A program made the translations under genes and the position numbers. A stretch of 64,000 bases of DNA from Arthrobacter roseus (GTDB lineage: Bacteria; Actinomycetota; Actinomycetes; Actinomycetales; Micrococcaceae): positions 1,426,001 to 1,490,000 of the forward strand of contig NZ_JAFBCU010000001.1 in NCBI RefSeq assembly GCF_016907875.1, in the 5' to 3' direction. Shown here piece after piece: positions 46,247 to 54,618 of the stretch (position 1 is the stretch's first letter; each line of letters starts with the position of its first letter). The notes beneath the pieces are model-generated. The model was not told where the DNA came from, searched no databases, and saw only the letters and a program-made list of their open reading frames with translations.

Positions 46247-48266
46247 GAGTAGCGAAGCTGAAGCGCTGAAGCTGCTCGACACAGCAGTATCCGGTATGGG
46301 TGGGCAACACCGAACTGGTCAGCAGGAAATGACGCGCCAGGTAGCGCAAGCCATTGAGTCGGGTAGGCACCTGCTGGTACAGGCTGGTACGGGCACTGGG
46401 AAGTCCGTGGCGTATCTGATACCGCTAATTGTTCACGCGCAGAACAGTGACAAACCGGCGCTGGTGTCCACAGCGACGCTTGCGCTTCAGTCACAAATCG
46501 TGGGGCGGGATCTGCCTCGGCTGCTGAAAACACTGGAACCGGAGCTGGATCGCGAAATAGCCGTCGCCCTTCTGAAGGGCCGTGGAAATTACGTCTGCAA
46601 ATACAAAACGGACGGCGGGTTTCCAGAGGAGAACGATCAGGAAAGCTTGTTTCTCATGGGGGAAGATGCCGCTGTCACGCATCCGTCGCCGTCGGATGGG
46701 CCCGGTACTGATTTGGGTCGTGAAGTAGCCAGGTTGCGTGAATGGGCGGCTGAAACTGAGACGGGAGATCGCGATGAGCTGAGGCCGGGAGTCAGCAACA
46801 AGGCCTGGCACCAGGTCTCCGTAACCGCCATGGAGTGCTTGGGTGCCCAGAAATGCCCTGTTGCTCAGGAGTGCTTCAGCGAACGCGCCAGAGCTGATGC
46901 AGCTGTGGCTGATATTGTGATCACCAACCACGCGATGCTTGCCATCAGTGCTTTCGAGGGGCTAGCAGTGCTTCCGGAGTACGACGTCGTGGTCATCGAC
47001 GAAGCTCACGAGCTTCAGGACCGCGTAACCGGTGCTGTCACCGGTCAGCTCTCGTCGAACCTGATATCCGCGGCAGCATCGTCTATGCGCAAACACACCA
47101 ACACGAGCGTTGAAGCGTTGTCGACCGCGGCCCGCCATTTCGAGGAATCGATGGCGGAACTGTCGTCTGGCTTGATGCACGCCGGCCTCAACGAGGAGCA
47201 GGAACAGGCGATCTCCCAGGTTCGGGATGCCTGTCGTGTGGGACTGTCCGATTCGAAGCAGGATGCAGGTTCACCGGCAGATGGTGGGAGACAAACCGCT
47301 CGCTCGCGAGTGACGGCCATCCTTGAATTGTGTGAGCGATTGATCAATGCGCAGAATGCCGGCGAGGTCTTGTGGGCCTCTCGAGCGAGCACCTTCTCAC
47401 CTGGTATCGGGTATTCGCAACCGGATGAGAGTCAGCCCGCAAGTCTGCATGTTGCACCGCTATCGGTAGCTGGCCGTCTGCGGTCCGGACTTTTTGAGGA
47501 TCACACGGTGATCCTCACTTCAGCCACCCTCGCCGTAGGAGCAGAATTCGGACCGGTCGCTGGCGGGCTGGGTCTTGCGGGGCCAAACGTCCCGTCCTGG
47601 ACCGGGACAGACGTTGGTTCCCCGTTCAATTATCCAAAGCAGGGTGTTTTGTACGTTGCCGGGCACCTGCCTAAGCCCGACCGGAACGGTGTTCAGGCTC
47701 AACTCGTGGAACTGGAGCTGCTGCTAAAAGCTTCCAGAGGCGGGGCCTTAGGGCTATTTTCTTCGAGAAGGGCGGCCGAGGAGGCGGCGGACACGCTTCG
47801 GAGCAAAGTCGATTTCCCTATTCTGTGCCAGGGTGAATCGACCATGGCGGCTCTGATCGAGCAGTTCGGTGCCGAGCCGGATACGTGCCTGTTTGGGACG
47901 ATGTCGCTATGGCAGGGCGTGGATGTCCCTGGTGACTCCTGCCGGCTTGTCACCATCGACAGAATTCCCTTTCCGCGGCCGGATGACCCCTTGACGACCG
48001 CGCGTACCAGGGCCGTCGCCAAAATCGGCGGAAATGGTTTCATGACCGTTTCTGCAGCGCAGGCAGCTGTGAAACTTGCTCAGGGTGCTGGCCGCCTGAT
48101 TCGAAGCAGTAATGATCGTGGAGTCGTGGCGATCTTGGATTCGCGCTTGGCTACTGCTGGTTACGGCGGATTCCTACGTGCGTCGCTGCCGCCATTCTGG
48201 GCTACCTCGGACCAGGATATTGTTATAGGCGTCCTCAAGAGACTGGCCGCGAGAGACGAAACCTAG
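46239..48266 (+). CDS. dinG: DinG-family ATP-dependent DNA helicase
   Basis: A 675-residue superfamily 2 (XPD-like) helicase with an iron-sulfur cluster. Walker A AGTGTGKS is near 48-56, the four cluster cysteines lie near 120 (NYVCKYK), 200, 206 and 212 (MECLGAQKCPVAQECFSER), the Walker B box is VIDEAHELQDR, and motifs V/VI are FGTMSLWQGVDVPGD and QGAGRLIRSSNDRG. The ATG overlaps the hflX end by eight bases. It is convergent with lexA, six bases apart. Confidence 0.95.
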   Translation: MPESSEAEALKLLDTAVSGMGGQHRTGQQEMTRQVAQAIESGRHLLVQAGTGTGKSVAYLIPLIVHAQNSDKPALVSTATLALQSQIVGRDLPRLLKTLEPELDREIAVALLKGRGNYVCKYKTDGGFPEENDQESLFLMGEDAAVTHPSPSDGPGTDLGREVARLREWAAETETGDRDELRPGVSNKAWHQVSVTAMECLGAQKCPVAQECFSERARADAAVADIVITNHAMLAISAFEGLAVLPEYDVVVIDEAHELQDRVTGAVTGQLSSNLISAAASSMRKHTNTSVEALSTAARHFEESMAELSSGLMHAGLNEEQEQAISQVRDACRVGLSDSKQDAGSPADGGRQTARSRVTAILELCERLINAQNAGEVLWASRASTFSPGIGYSQPDESQPASLHVAPLSVAGRLRSGLFEDHTVILTSATLAVGAEFGPVAGGLGLAGPNVPSWTGTDVGSPFNYPKQGVLYVAGHLPKPDRNGVQAQLVELELLLKASRGGALGLFSSRRAAEEAADTLRSKVDFPILCQGESTMAALIEQFGAEPDTCLFGTMSLWQGVDVPGDSCRLVTIDRIPFPRPDDPLTTARTRAVAKIGGNGFMTVSAAQAAVKLAQGAGRLIRSSNDRGVVAILDSRLATAGYGGFLRASLPPFWATSDQDIVIGVLKRLAARDET

Positions 48267-48272
48267 ACTTGG

Positions 48273-49001
48273 CTATAGCGAACGCATAACCGAAACGACC
48301 CTGCCCATGACTGTGGCATGATCGCCGAGAATTGGTTCGTACTGGGTGTTCTGCGGTAACAGCCATGTATGGCCGTCCCGTTGGCGGAAAGTTTTTACGG
48401 TCGCTTCATCGTCCAGGAGAGCGGCGACAATGTCCCCATTATCAGCGGTCGACTGCCTGCGGATGACTACCCAGTCTCCGTCACAGATCGCGGCGTCTAT
48501 CATGGAGTCCCCGACGACTTTCAGCATGAAAAGTTCTCCATGGCCCACCAGCTGGCGGGGCAGGGGCATGACGTCTTCGACTGCCTGATCGGCCAGTATC
48601 GGACCACCGGCAGCGATACGACCCACCAGCGGAACCATGGCCGGTCCTGAGTCTGGTAACGGTAGAGCAGTGATCGTTGCGGGGCCGGGCGTAGTCCCGT
48701 TCTTCCCCCCGGACGCAGCTGACTCAGGGGGGGCGGCTGAGAGGATTTCCATGGCTCTGGGTCGCTTCGGATCTCGCCGAATGTAGCCAAGCTTTTCTAG
48801 GCGGCCGAGCTGGTGGGTGACGCTTGAAAGGCTTGCCAGGCCCACAGTGTCGCCAATCTCCCGCATGGACGGCGGGTAACCGTACGTTGATACGGACTGC
48901 CTGATAGTTTCCAAAATCTTGGCTTGGCGAACAGTCAGAGGGCGGGGAGCGGCAGGACGGTGCGATGTTCCTGATTCGGAGTAGGCATCTGCGGGTGTCA
49001 T
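48273..49001 (-). CDS. lexA: SOS repressor LexA
   Basis: A 242-residue self-cleaving repressor. The DNA-binding winged helix is at about 22-90 ([41 protein letters not shown]). The cleavage site is A131-G132 in [10 protein letters not shown], and the catalytic pair is S166 (VVGDSMIDA) and K203 (EATVKTFRQ). ATG at 49001 has GGAGGAAG upstream; the longer frame to 49145 has no similarity. It is divergent from the LysM gene, with the shared operator region between. Confidence 0.98.
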   Translation of the reverse strand: MTPADAYSESGTSHRPAAPRPLTVRQAKILETIRQSVSTYGYPPSMREIGDTVGLASLSSVTHQLGRLEKLGYIRRDPKRPRAMEILSAAPPESAASGGKNGTTPGPATITALPLPDSGPAMVPLVGRIAAGGPILADQAVEDVMPLPRQLVGHGELFMLKVVGDSMIDAAICDGDWVVIRRQSTADNGDIVAALLDDEATVKTFRQRDGHTWLLPQNTQYEPILGDHATVMGRVVSVMRSL

Positions 49002-49196
49002 TCGGCTTCCTCCACTGTGTTGTCGCCCAGACGTGCGACGTAAGAATCCCAATCGGCAAAATGTCAGTCCCGGATGGTGGAGTACTTTCCATGATCCGCT
49101 GCCGATTGTTGTCACCAGCCTATGTGGCGTTGACCGCTTTCTCAAACATTTGTTCGAAGGTGTGTCGACAATACTCGATCATCGGTGCTATAAATG

Positions 49197-49230
49197 AGCT
49201 ACGAATAGAACATGTGTTCTATTCGTAGCT
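49197..49230. promoter_or_regulatory. 34-bp palindrome with LexA core between lexA and the LysM gene
   Basis: Sixteen-base arms (49197-49212 and 49215-49230) are exact inverses around a central TG. The core GAAC-ATGT-GTTC (49208-49219) is the inner part of the actinobacterial SOS box, with TA in place of TC and GA outside. It lies midway in the 276-base divergent region and could let LexA control both genes. A second, weaker box-like sequence, TCGAAC-ACAT-GAACGA, is at 49248-49263. Confidence 0.8.
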
Positions 49231-49277
49231 TCGAAGGTCGAATAAAATCGAACACATGAACGAAGGAAGGTGTTGAC

Positions 49278-49646
49278 ATGTCGACCAATTCGTCGATCTT
49301 GGGAACCGCATCGATTTTTCCTGCAGACGCAGGTACACGTTTGTCCCTGACTCGGAGGGGTCGCTTGGTCTTCATCGGACTTCCGTTGATGGTTTTGGCG
49401 GCCTCTCTCTTGACGTTTGTAGGGTTCTTTACAGCCCCTGCCATGGCTTCAGGGTTCGACAACCTCAACCCCACGGATACCGTGAGCGTCAGCGTGCCCA
49501 GCGGTGGAAGCCTGTGGAACTTGGCTCTCGAGTATTCTCCGGACCGTGATCCCCGGGATGTTGTTTTTGAGATCGTTGAGTTGAACGATCTTGGCACGTC
49601 AACGGTGCAAGCCGGGCAGCAGATCTTCGTGCCAGTTTCCCGGTAG
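49278..49646 (+). CDS. LysM membrane protein, likely SOS cell-division inhibitor
   Basis: A 122-residue protein with one membrane helix (about 30-57, LVFIGLPLMVLAASLLTFVGFF) and a C-terminal LysM domain (about 68-120, VSVSVPSGGSLWNLALEYSPDRDPRDVVFEIVELN, ending AGQQIFVPVSR). Proteins of this design encoded back to back with lexA (YneA of Bacillus, ChiZ/Rv2719c of mycobacteria, DivS of corynebacteria in function) block septation during DNA damage. Location and the shared LexA-like operator support that role; it is inference. GGAAGG precedes the ATG by seven bases. Confidence 0.88.
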   Translation: MSTNSSILGTASIFPADAGTRLSLTRRGRLVFIGLPLMVLAASLLTFVGFFTAPAMASGFDNLNPTDTVSVSVPSGGSLWNLALEYSPDRDPRDVVFEIVELNDLGTSTVQAGQQIFVPVSR

Positions 49647-49714
49647 TGGAGTGGGCGACATTTGGCTTGCCTAGATGACTCGGTCTCATTTTTCGTTTGT
49701 GGCTGCTCTTCATT

Positions 49715-49727
49715 TAAGCTTGTTTCG
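49715..49727 (+). promoter_or_regulatory. Probable leaderless promoter of hisC
   Basis: TAAGCT (49715-49720) fits the T-A-N-N-N-T pattern of actinobacterial -10 boxes and ends six bases before the hisC GTG. No ribosome site is present, so transcription probably starts at the GTG. The -35 region is not recognisable. Confidence 0.45.
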
Positions 49728-50845
49728 TGAGTGAAAAGTTGGATCGACTGGATAAGTTGCCACTGCGGCGGGACTTGGTGGGGTTAGAGCCGTACGGAGC
49801 GCCCCAGATAGACGCGGAGGTGCTCCTCAACGTCAATGAAAATACACACGGTGTGCCGCTGGAAGTGCGAGAAGCCATCGCGGAGGCAGTTCAGGAAGCT
49901 ATCCAGGGTTTGAACCGGTACCCGGATCGCGAATTTACAACTTTACGCACATTATTGGCCGGGTATCTCGGCCACTCATTGACCCCCAACCATATCTGGG
50001 CGGCCAATGGATCCAATGAGGTACTGCAGCAGATCCTCCAGGCCTTCGGTGGCCCCGGCCGCACAGCCCTCGGGTTTCCGCCAACATATTCGATGTACCC
50101 GTTGCTGGCGAGTGCAACCAACACCGAGTATGTCAGTGGCGAGCGCAGTGATCACTTCAGTCTCACCGCAAGGGACGCCGCGGAGCAGGTCGCAGTCCTC
50201 GCCCCAAACGTGGTGTTTTTGTGCTCACCCAATAACCCGACGGGAACTGCGTTGGGGCTAGATGTCGTTGAAGCGGTCTACTCTGCCGGTGAGAGCAGCC
50301 GGGCGATCGTCATAGTGGACGAGGCGTATGCGGAGTTTGCCAAGGAAGGCACCCCGAGTGCTCTGTCCTTGCTTCCCGGAAGAGAGCGACTAATCGTTAG
50401 TCGAACAATGAGCAAGGCGTTCGCCCTTGCGGGAGCCAGAGTGGGATACCTTGCTGCGTCTCCGGAGGTAACGGACGCGCTTCGGCTGGTGAGGTTGCCA
50501 TATCACCTGTCGGCTATCACGCAGGCAACAGCCAATGCTGCTCTTCAGCACCCCGCGATACTTTTGGCCAACGTGGAGGACATCAAGTGCCAGAGAGATC
50601 GAATTGTCGAGGGACTGCGTGATCTCGGTCTCAGGCCAGAGGAGTCAGATTCCAACTTTGTTTTCTTCGGCGGCGTGAGGAACACCTCGCGGGTTTGGCA
50701 GGGCCTGCTGGCTGCGGGAATCCTGATTCGGGATGTTGGAATTCCGGGCTATCTCAGGGTGACGGCCGGAACCGCGGAGGAGACGGAGCGGTTTCTCACT
50801 GAACTGGGGAGGCTGGTTCAGGACGAGTCATACTTGAAGTCGTGA
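49727..50845 (+). CDS. hisC: Histidinol-phosphate aminotransferase
   Basis: A 372-residue PLP enzyme of fold type I that transaminates imidazole-acetol phosphate in histidine synthesis. Motifs: [47 protein letters not shown] and [18 protein letters not shown] with the PLP lysine at about 230. It heads hisC-hisB-hisH-priA; hisD, hisF, hisG, hisI and hisE are not in the window. The hisC stop overlaps an alternative GTG of hisB. Confidence 0.96.
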   Translation: MSEKLDRLDKLPLRRDLVGLEPYGAPQIDAEVLLNVNENTHGVPLEVREAIAEAVQEAIQGLNRYPDREFTTLRTLLAGYLGHSLTPNHIWAANGSNEVLQQILQAFGGPGRTALGFPPTYSMYPLLASATNTEYVSGERSDHFSLTARDAAEQVAVLAPNVVFLCSPNNPTGTALGLDVVEAVYSAGESSRAIVIVDEAYAEFAKEGTPSALSLLPGRERLIVSRTMSKAFALAGARVGYLAASPEVTDALRLVRLPYHLSAITQATANAALQHPAILLANVEDIKCQRDRIVEGLRDLGLRPEESDSNFVFFGGVRNTSRVWQGLLAAGILIRDVGIPGYLRVTAGTAEETERFLTELGRLVQDESYLKS

Positions 50846-50901
50846 CAGGAAGCCCATCCTCAAGCGAACTCACTAAAATTTTCCACCAAAGGACTACCTC
50901 T

Positions 50902-51519
50902 ATGAACACGCAGGTAAGCGGTAGGCGCACAGCATCGCTCGCGCGCTCCACCAGTGAATCGTCGGTGGTCGTCACCGTTGATCTTGACGGGACGGGACGC
51001 TCGGACATCGATACGTCGGTACCGTTCTTCGACCATATGCTCACAGCTTTGTCCAAGCATTCGCTGATCGACCTCACGGTCAAGGCGAAGGGGGACACCC
51101 ATATAGATGTGCACCACACGGTGGAGGACGTGGCCATCACGCTCGGAGACGCATTGAAGGCCGCGCTTGGAGACAAAACTGGAATACGACGTTTTGGAGA
51201 CGCTGCGGTTCCGCTTGATGAGGCGCTGGCGACGGCGGTTGTCGACATCTCGGGCCGTCCGTATCTGGTTCACGAGGGCGAGCCTGCCGGTCAGGAATAC
51301 CACCTCATAGGTGGACACTTCACAGGCGCGCTTACCCGCCACGTCTTTGAGTCGATTACGCTCCACGCGCATATCTGTCTGCATATGCGTGTGCTGAGCG
51401 GGAGAGACCCACATCACATCGTCGAGGCTCAGTTCAAGGCGTTTGCCCGCGCGTTGCGCACTGCCGTGGAGAAGGACCCACGGGTTAACGGCATTCCATC
51501 AACAAAAGGTGCGTTGTGA
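50902..51519 (+). CDS. hisB: Imidazoleglycerol-phosphate dehydratase
   Basis: A 205-residue Mn-dependent dehydratase of histidine synthesis, without the phosphatase domain of the E. coli protein. Motifs: [35 protein letters not shown] (first H-H-x-x-E metal site), [17 protein letters not shown]-like [17 protein letters not shown] and [29 protein letters not shown] (second site). ATG at 50902 has AAAGGA eight bases upstream; a GTG at 50842 overlapping hisC is possible but adds residues without similarity. Confidence 0.96.
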   Translation: MNTQVSGRRTASLARSTSESSVVVTVDLDGTGRSDIDTSVPFFDHMLTALSKHSLIDLTVKAKGDTHIDVHHTVEDVAITLGDALKAALGDKTGIRRFGDAAVPLDEALATAVVDISGRPYLVHEGEPAGQEYHLIGGHFTGALTRHVFESITLHAHICLHMRVLSGRDPHHIVEAQFKAFARALRTAVEKDPRVNGIPSTKGAL

Positions 51520-52151
51520 GCAACCGTGTGACAGTTCTGGACTATGGGTCTGGAAACGTGCGGTCAGTTGTTCGCGCGCTCGAGCGCGTGGGAGCTGAGG
51601 TCACCTTGGGGTCCTCAGCCGATGAAGTGCTCGAGGCCGACGGTCTCGTGGTCCCTGGAGTTGGTGCTTTTGCCGCTGTCATGCAGGGACTGAAGAAGGT
51701 TGATGCGCTGAGGCTGATCGGCCGGAGGGTTGCCGGAGGCCGACCGGTGTTAGGCATCTGCGTTGGGCTTCAGATCCTGTTTGATGCGGGCGTCGAGCAC
51801 GGCGTGCGCACCGATGGGATGGGGGAATGGCCCGGTACTGTCGAACCTCTACGGGCACCGGTAGTTCCCCATATGGGCTGGAACACGATTCAGTCGCCGG
51901 AAGGCACTCGGCTCTTCGCGGGCCTAGAGTCTGAGCGCTTTTATTTTGTCCATTCCTATGCGGTGCAGGAATGGGACTTCGATGTAACCCAACCTCGAAT
52001 GAAGGCTCCTATGGTGACGTGGTCGGATCACGGCGGGCCGTTCATCGCCGCCGTCGAGAACGGTCCACTATCAGCGACTCAATTCCATCCAGAGAAATCC
52101 GGCGACGCAGGCGCGGCGCTTCTCCAAAACTGGCTTGGAAGTTTCAGCTAG
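51516..52151 (+). CDS. hisH: Imidazole glycerol phosphate synthase subunit HisH
   Basis: A 211-residue class I glutamine amidotransferase that supplies ammonia to HisF. The nucleophile elbow is [12 protein letters not shown], with the oxyanion and His-Glu parts in MGWNTIQ, FVHSYAV and [13 protein letters not shown] at 51516 overlaps the hisB stop. Its partner hisF is not in the window. The 3' end overlaps the open frame of a small membrane protein. Confidence 0.96.
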   Translation: MSNRVTVLDYGSGNVRSVVRALERVGAEVTLGSSADEVLEADGLVVPGVGAFAAVMQGLKKVDALRLIGRRVAGGRPVLGICVGLQILFDAGVEHGVRTDGMGEWPGTVEPLRAPVVPHMGWNTIQSPEGTRLFAGLESERFYFVHSYAVQEWDFDVTQPRMKAPMVTWSDHGGPFIAAVENGPLSATQFHPEKSGDAGAALLQNWLGSFS

Positions 52152-52153
52152 CC

Positions 52154-52303
52154 GTGGGGAGCTTACTCCTCATGGCCCTAGCAGGTCTGCTCATCGGTGG
52201 CGCGATCTCGTTTCGCAGACAAAATTTCTCCACCTTTTTGACTGTAGCCCTATGGATCCTTGCTGGCCTGTCGTTGTTGGCCGCCTATCTGTTGACTCTC
52301 TAA
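52154..52303 (+). CDS. Small membrane protein between hisH and priA
   Basis: A hydrophobic frame of 49 residues from GTG 52154, with two helices (about 2-20 and 27-47) and a short RRQNF loop between. The frame stays open upstream into hisH (…LAWKFQLAV before the GTG), and that part also looks like a membrane-protein N-terminus, but no ATG, GTG or TTG is found nearby. A small membrane gene lies at this place in related genomes. The start is therefore uncertain and function unknown. Confidence 0.5.
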   Translation: MGSLLLMALAGLLIGGAISFRRQNFSTFLTVALWILAGLSLLAAYLLTL

Positions 52304-52324
52304 TCGAAACGAAAGCCTGTTCAC

Positions 52325-53071
52325 ATGACTGAACCGATTGAATCACCCCGACTCCAACTCCTGCCCGCCGTTGATGTCGCAGGCGGCCAAGCCGTCCGCT
52401 TGGTCCAGGGGGAAGCTGGCAGCGAGACATCCTTCGGTGACCCGTTGGATGCCGCCATCGCTTGGCAGGAGGGCGGTGCGGAATGGATCCATCTGGTAGA
52501 CCTCGATGCTGCGTTCGGACGCGGATCTAATGTGCCACTTTTGAAGAGAGTCGTCCGTGAACTAACGGTGCAAGTTGAACTCTCTGGCGGTATTCGAGAT
52601 GACGCTTCCCTCGAGGCAGCCCTTGAACTGGGCGCAACCAGGGTCAACCTTGGTACGGCGGCTCTGGAGGACCCGGAGTGGACGGCGAAAGTCATTGACC
52701 AGTACGGGGACGCCATTGCTGTTGGTCTTGACGTGCGCGGAACGACGCTGGCGGCCAGAGGCTGGACGCGCGAGGGCGGGGACCTGTGGGATGTGCTCGC
52801 CAGGCTTGAGGATGCAGGGTGCGCGCGCTATGTCGTCACCGACGTCACAAAGGACGGAACGTTACGCGGACCGAATATTGACTTACTGCGGCAGATGCTG
52901 GTCCGTACGGAAAGACCTGTTGTAGCTTCTGGCGGAATCTCAAGTCTTGAAGATATCCGGGCGCTACGGACGCTAGTGCCGGCAGGCTTGGAAGGCACCA
53001 TAGTGGGCAAGGCGCTATATGCCCGGAACTTCACGTTGCCAGAGGCGTTGGACGTCGCGGGAAGGGCTTAG
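52325..53071 (+). CDS. priA: Bifunctional HisA/TrpF isomerase PriA
   Basis: A 248-residue beta-alpha barrel that in actinobacteria serves both histidine (ProFAR isomerase) and tryptophan (PRA isomerase) synthesis. Features: [19 protein letters not shown] with the first catalytic aspartate, [26 protein letters not shown]-like [27 protein letters not shown] with the second aspartate and [13 protein letters not shown]. The dual role is inferred from lineage; no trpF is seen nearby. Confidence 0.95.
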   Translation: MTEPIESPRLQLLPAVDVAGGQAVRLVQGEAGSETSFGDPLDAAIAWQEGGAEWIHLVDLDAAFGRGSNVPLLKRVVRELTVQVELSGGIRDDASLEAALELGATRVNLGTAALEDPEWTAKVIDQYGDAIAVGLDVRGTTLAARGWTREGGDLWDVLARLEDAGCARYVVTDVTKDGTLRGPNIDLLRQMLVRTERPVVASGGISSLEDIRALRTLVPAGLEGTIVGKALYARNFTLPEALDVAGRA

Positions 53072-53078
53072 CACGACG

Positions 53079-53924
53079 GTGACGAAGGAACTGCCAGAAC
53101 ATATAGTCGCCGCTCTGCGTAGGGCCGGTGGCAAGGCTGATTCCGCGGGTGCCCTATGGGAAGGGCGTGATCTTTCGGCGTCGGGTAACCCCTTGCATGA
53201 TTTCGATAACGACGACGGATCGGTCAACGCGCACTACCAAGGCGCTGTTGACCTTCTTGTCGCTGGCGAGTGCGGAGAAAACGCGGTCGTCCAGGCGCTG
53301 AGTCAGGCGCGCGTCTTTGTGCCGATAGTGGCTGAACTAAGCACAGAAGCCTCCGGGCAGCTAGGGATCGTTTCAGACAAGGAGGCCGATATGGCCCTCA
53401 TTTGGCTGCAGGCTCCGGACGGACGGAAGGCTCTTCCGATCTTTTCCTGTGTGGCGCATATGCAGCGATGGCACTCGGACGCAAGGCCCGTTGCCGTCTA
53501 CGCTCCCAGAGCGGCTCTCTCCGCAGTCTCCGAGGGAGCTGAGCTGTTGGTTGTGGATCCCGGTTCGAACTTCACCTTCGTGGTTCGCCGGCCTGCGCTG
53601 TGGGCGCTCGCTCAGCAGGCTTCTTGGAACCCGTCGTATGAGGATCCGGATGTAGCAATACTGCTCAAAGCAGCAGTTGCCGAGGAGAGCTTGGTCAATA
53701 AAGTCATAGCTCAACCGGGCCCGGGCATTGCCTCGCGTACTGCCGCCGGCTCCGTAGTTGCCGGTGGGGGGCCGGGACCTGAATTACTTGTCTGGCTTCA
53801 GCTCTTGCCTGGCCTCGGCGCTGCGGAAGTTCAGAAGGTGGCGGCTCGGTTTCGAGAGAGGTTAGCTTCGAACTCGTGCTTCACCGAGAAGGTGGACTCG
53901 CTTGAAGTTCGCTTGACGGACTGA
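53079..53924 (+). CDS. SseB-family protein
   Basis: A 281-residue protein with an SseB-like N-terminal domain (DLLVAGECGENAVVQALSQARVFVPIVAE, ADMALIWLQAPDGRKALPIFSCVAHMQRW, ALSAVSEGAELLVVDPGSNFTFVVRRPAL; about 65-195). A second part (about 200-281) resembles the C-terminal extension of actinobacterial members. Function is unknown; it is conserved between priA and infC. GTG at 53079 is seven bases after the priA stop. Confidence 0.85.
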   Translation: MTKELPEHIVAALRRAGGKADSAGALWEGRDLSASGNPLHDFDNDDGSVNAHYQGAVDLLVAGECGENAVVQALSQARVFVPIVAELSTEASGQLGIVSDKEADMALIWLQAPDGRKALPIFSCVAHMQRWHSDARPVAVYAPRAALSAVSEGAELLVVDPGSNFTFVVRRPALWALAQQASWNPSYEDPDVAILLKAAVAEESLVNKVIAQPGPGIASRTAAGSVVAGGGPGPELLVWLQLLPGLGAAEVQKVAARFRERLASNSCFTEKVDSLEVRLTD

Positions 53925-53944
53925 GGCACCGTTCAAGCGTCTAG

Positions 53945-53969
53945 GGTCAATGGGACGGCCATGCTGACC
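53945..53969. terminator. Possible hairpin between SseB and DUF1844 genes
   Basis: GGTCA-ATGG (53945-53953) pairs with CCAT and TGACC (53959-53962 and 53965-53969), with a bulged GC and loop GACGG. It lies between two convergent genes. There is no T-run, so confidence as a terminator is low. Confidence 0.3.
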
Positions 53970-53977
53970 GCGCCGTT

Positions 53978-54403
53978 CTAGTTGACGGGCCCTGTGTACT
54001 TTTCGCCCGGGCCCTTGCCCGGGGCATCCGGAATGCTTGATGCTTCCCTGAAAGCCAGCTGCAGTGAGCGAAGGCCGTCACGGATAGGTCCGGCATGCTG
54101 ACTTCCGATCTCTGGAGCCGCGGCAGTGACGAAGCCTGCCAATGCTGTGATCAGCTTGCGCGCTTCATCGAGATCTTTAAGCTCCTCCGCGTCGTCGCCT
54201 GCAGCCAGTCCGCACTTAACGGCTGCTGCGCTCATGAGATGCACGGCGGCCGTCGTGATGACCTCAACGGCTGCGACCTCTGCAATGTCCCGCATCTGGT
54301 TTGCGGCGTCAGCAAGTGGTTCCGAAACCGGTGTCCCGACTTCGGACGCAGGAAAGGCGTTGCGGACGGAACTCTCAGGGGAATTATTGTCATGACTAGT
54401 CAT
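53978..54403 (-). CDS. DUF1844 protein
   Basis: A 141-residue protein of the DUF1844 family, conserved next to infC in actinobacteria. It has DIAEVAAVEVITTAAVHLMSAAAVKCGL (about 38-65), the central LDEARKLITALAGFVTAAAPEIG with the family L-x-x-A-R-x-x-I-D/T-x-L-x-x-L pattern, and LRSLQLAFREAS. Both ends are polar and probably disordered. Function unknown. ATG at 54403 lacks a clear ribosome site. Confidence 0.88.
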   Translation of the reverse strand: MTSHDNNSPESSVRNAFPASEVGTPVSEPLADAANQMRDIAEVAAVEVITTAAVHLMSAAAVKCGLAAGDDAEELKDLDEARKLITALAGFVTAAAPEIGSQHAGPIRDGLRSLQLAFREASSIPDAPGKGPGEKYTGPVN

Positions 54404-54426
54404 ACTGCTAAGCTTTACACAGACCG

Positions 54427-54453
54427 ATTGATTGGCGTTATTTACCAATCAAT
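54427..54453. promoter_or_regulatory. 9-bp perfect dyad between DUF1844 and infC
   Basis: ATTGATTGG (54427-54435) is the exact inverse of CCAATCAAT (54445-54453), with nine bases between, in an AT-rich patch of the divergent region. Its size and AT-rich centre fit a dimeric regulator's operator more than a terminator. TTGATT within it could also serve as a -35 for infC. Confidence 0.5.
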
Positions 54454-54581
54454 AGCAAGCGGAGACCTCTCCCACCCGCGACAGCCTGTATAACAGAGTT
54501 GCCGGGTTCCGGTCGGTGGCGCGCCAGACATCAGCGGCGCTTGCTGTGGTCCCATCCACGGCGCCGTCCACCGAACCCTCG

Positions 54582-54613
54582 AGGCCTCCTATTGCGCATG
54601 CAGTTGGAGGCCT
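54582..54613 (+). promoter_or_regulatory. Hairpin hiding the infC ribosome binding site
   Basis: AGGCCTCC (54582-54589) pairs perfectly with GGAGGCCT (54606-54613) across a 16-base loop, and the right arm contains the Shine-Dalgarno sequence GGAGG (54606-54610). The AUU start of infC follows at 54619. Further partial pairing upstream (GTGG with CCAC at about 54546-54559) suggests a longer folded leader. Confidence 0.6.
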
Positions 54614-54618
54614 TCTTC

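Noticed and set aside
49140-49165. TTGTTCGAAGG...GTCGACAA as a further LexA box
   Set aside because: The halves are unequal and match the SOS consensus poorly compared with the palindrome at 49197.
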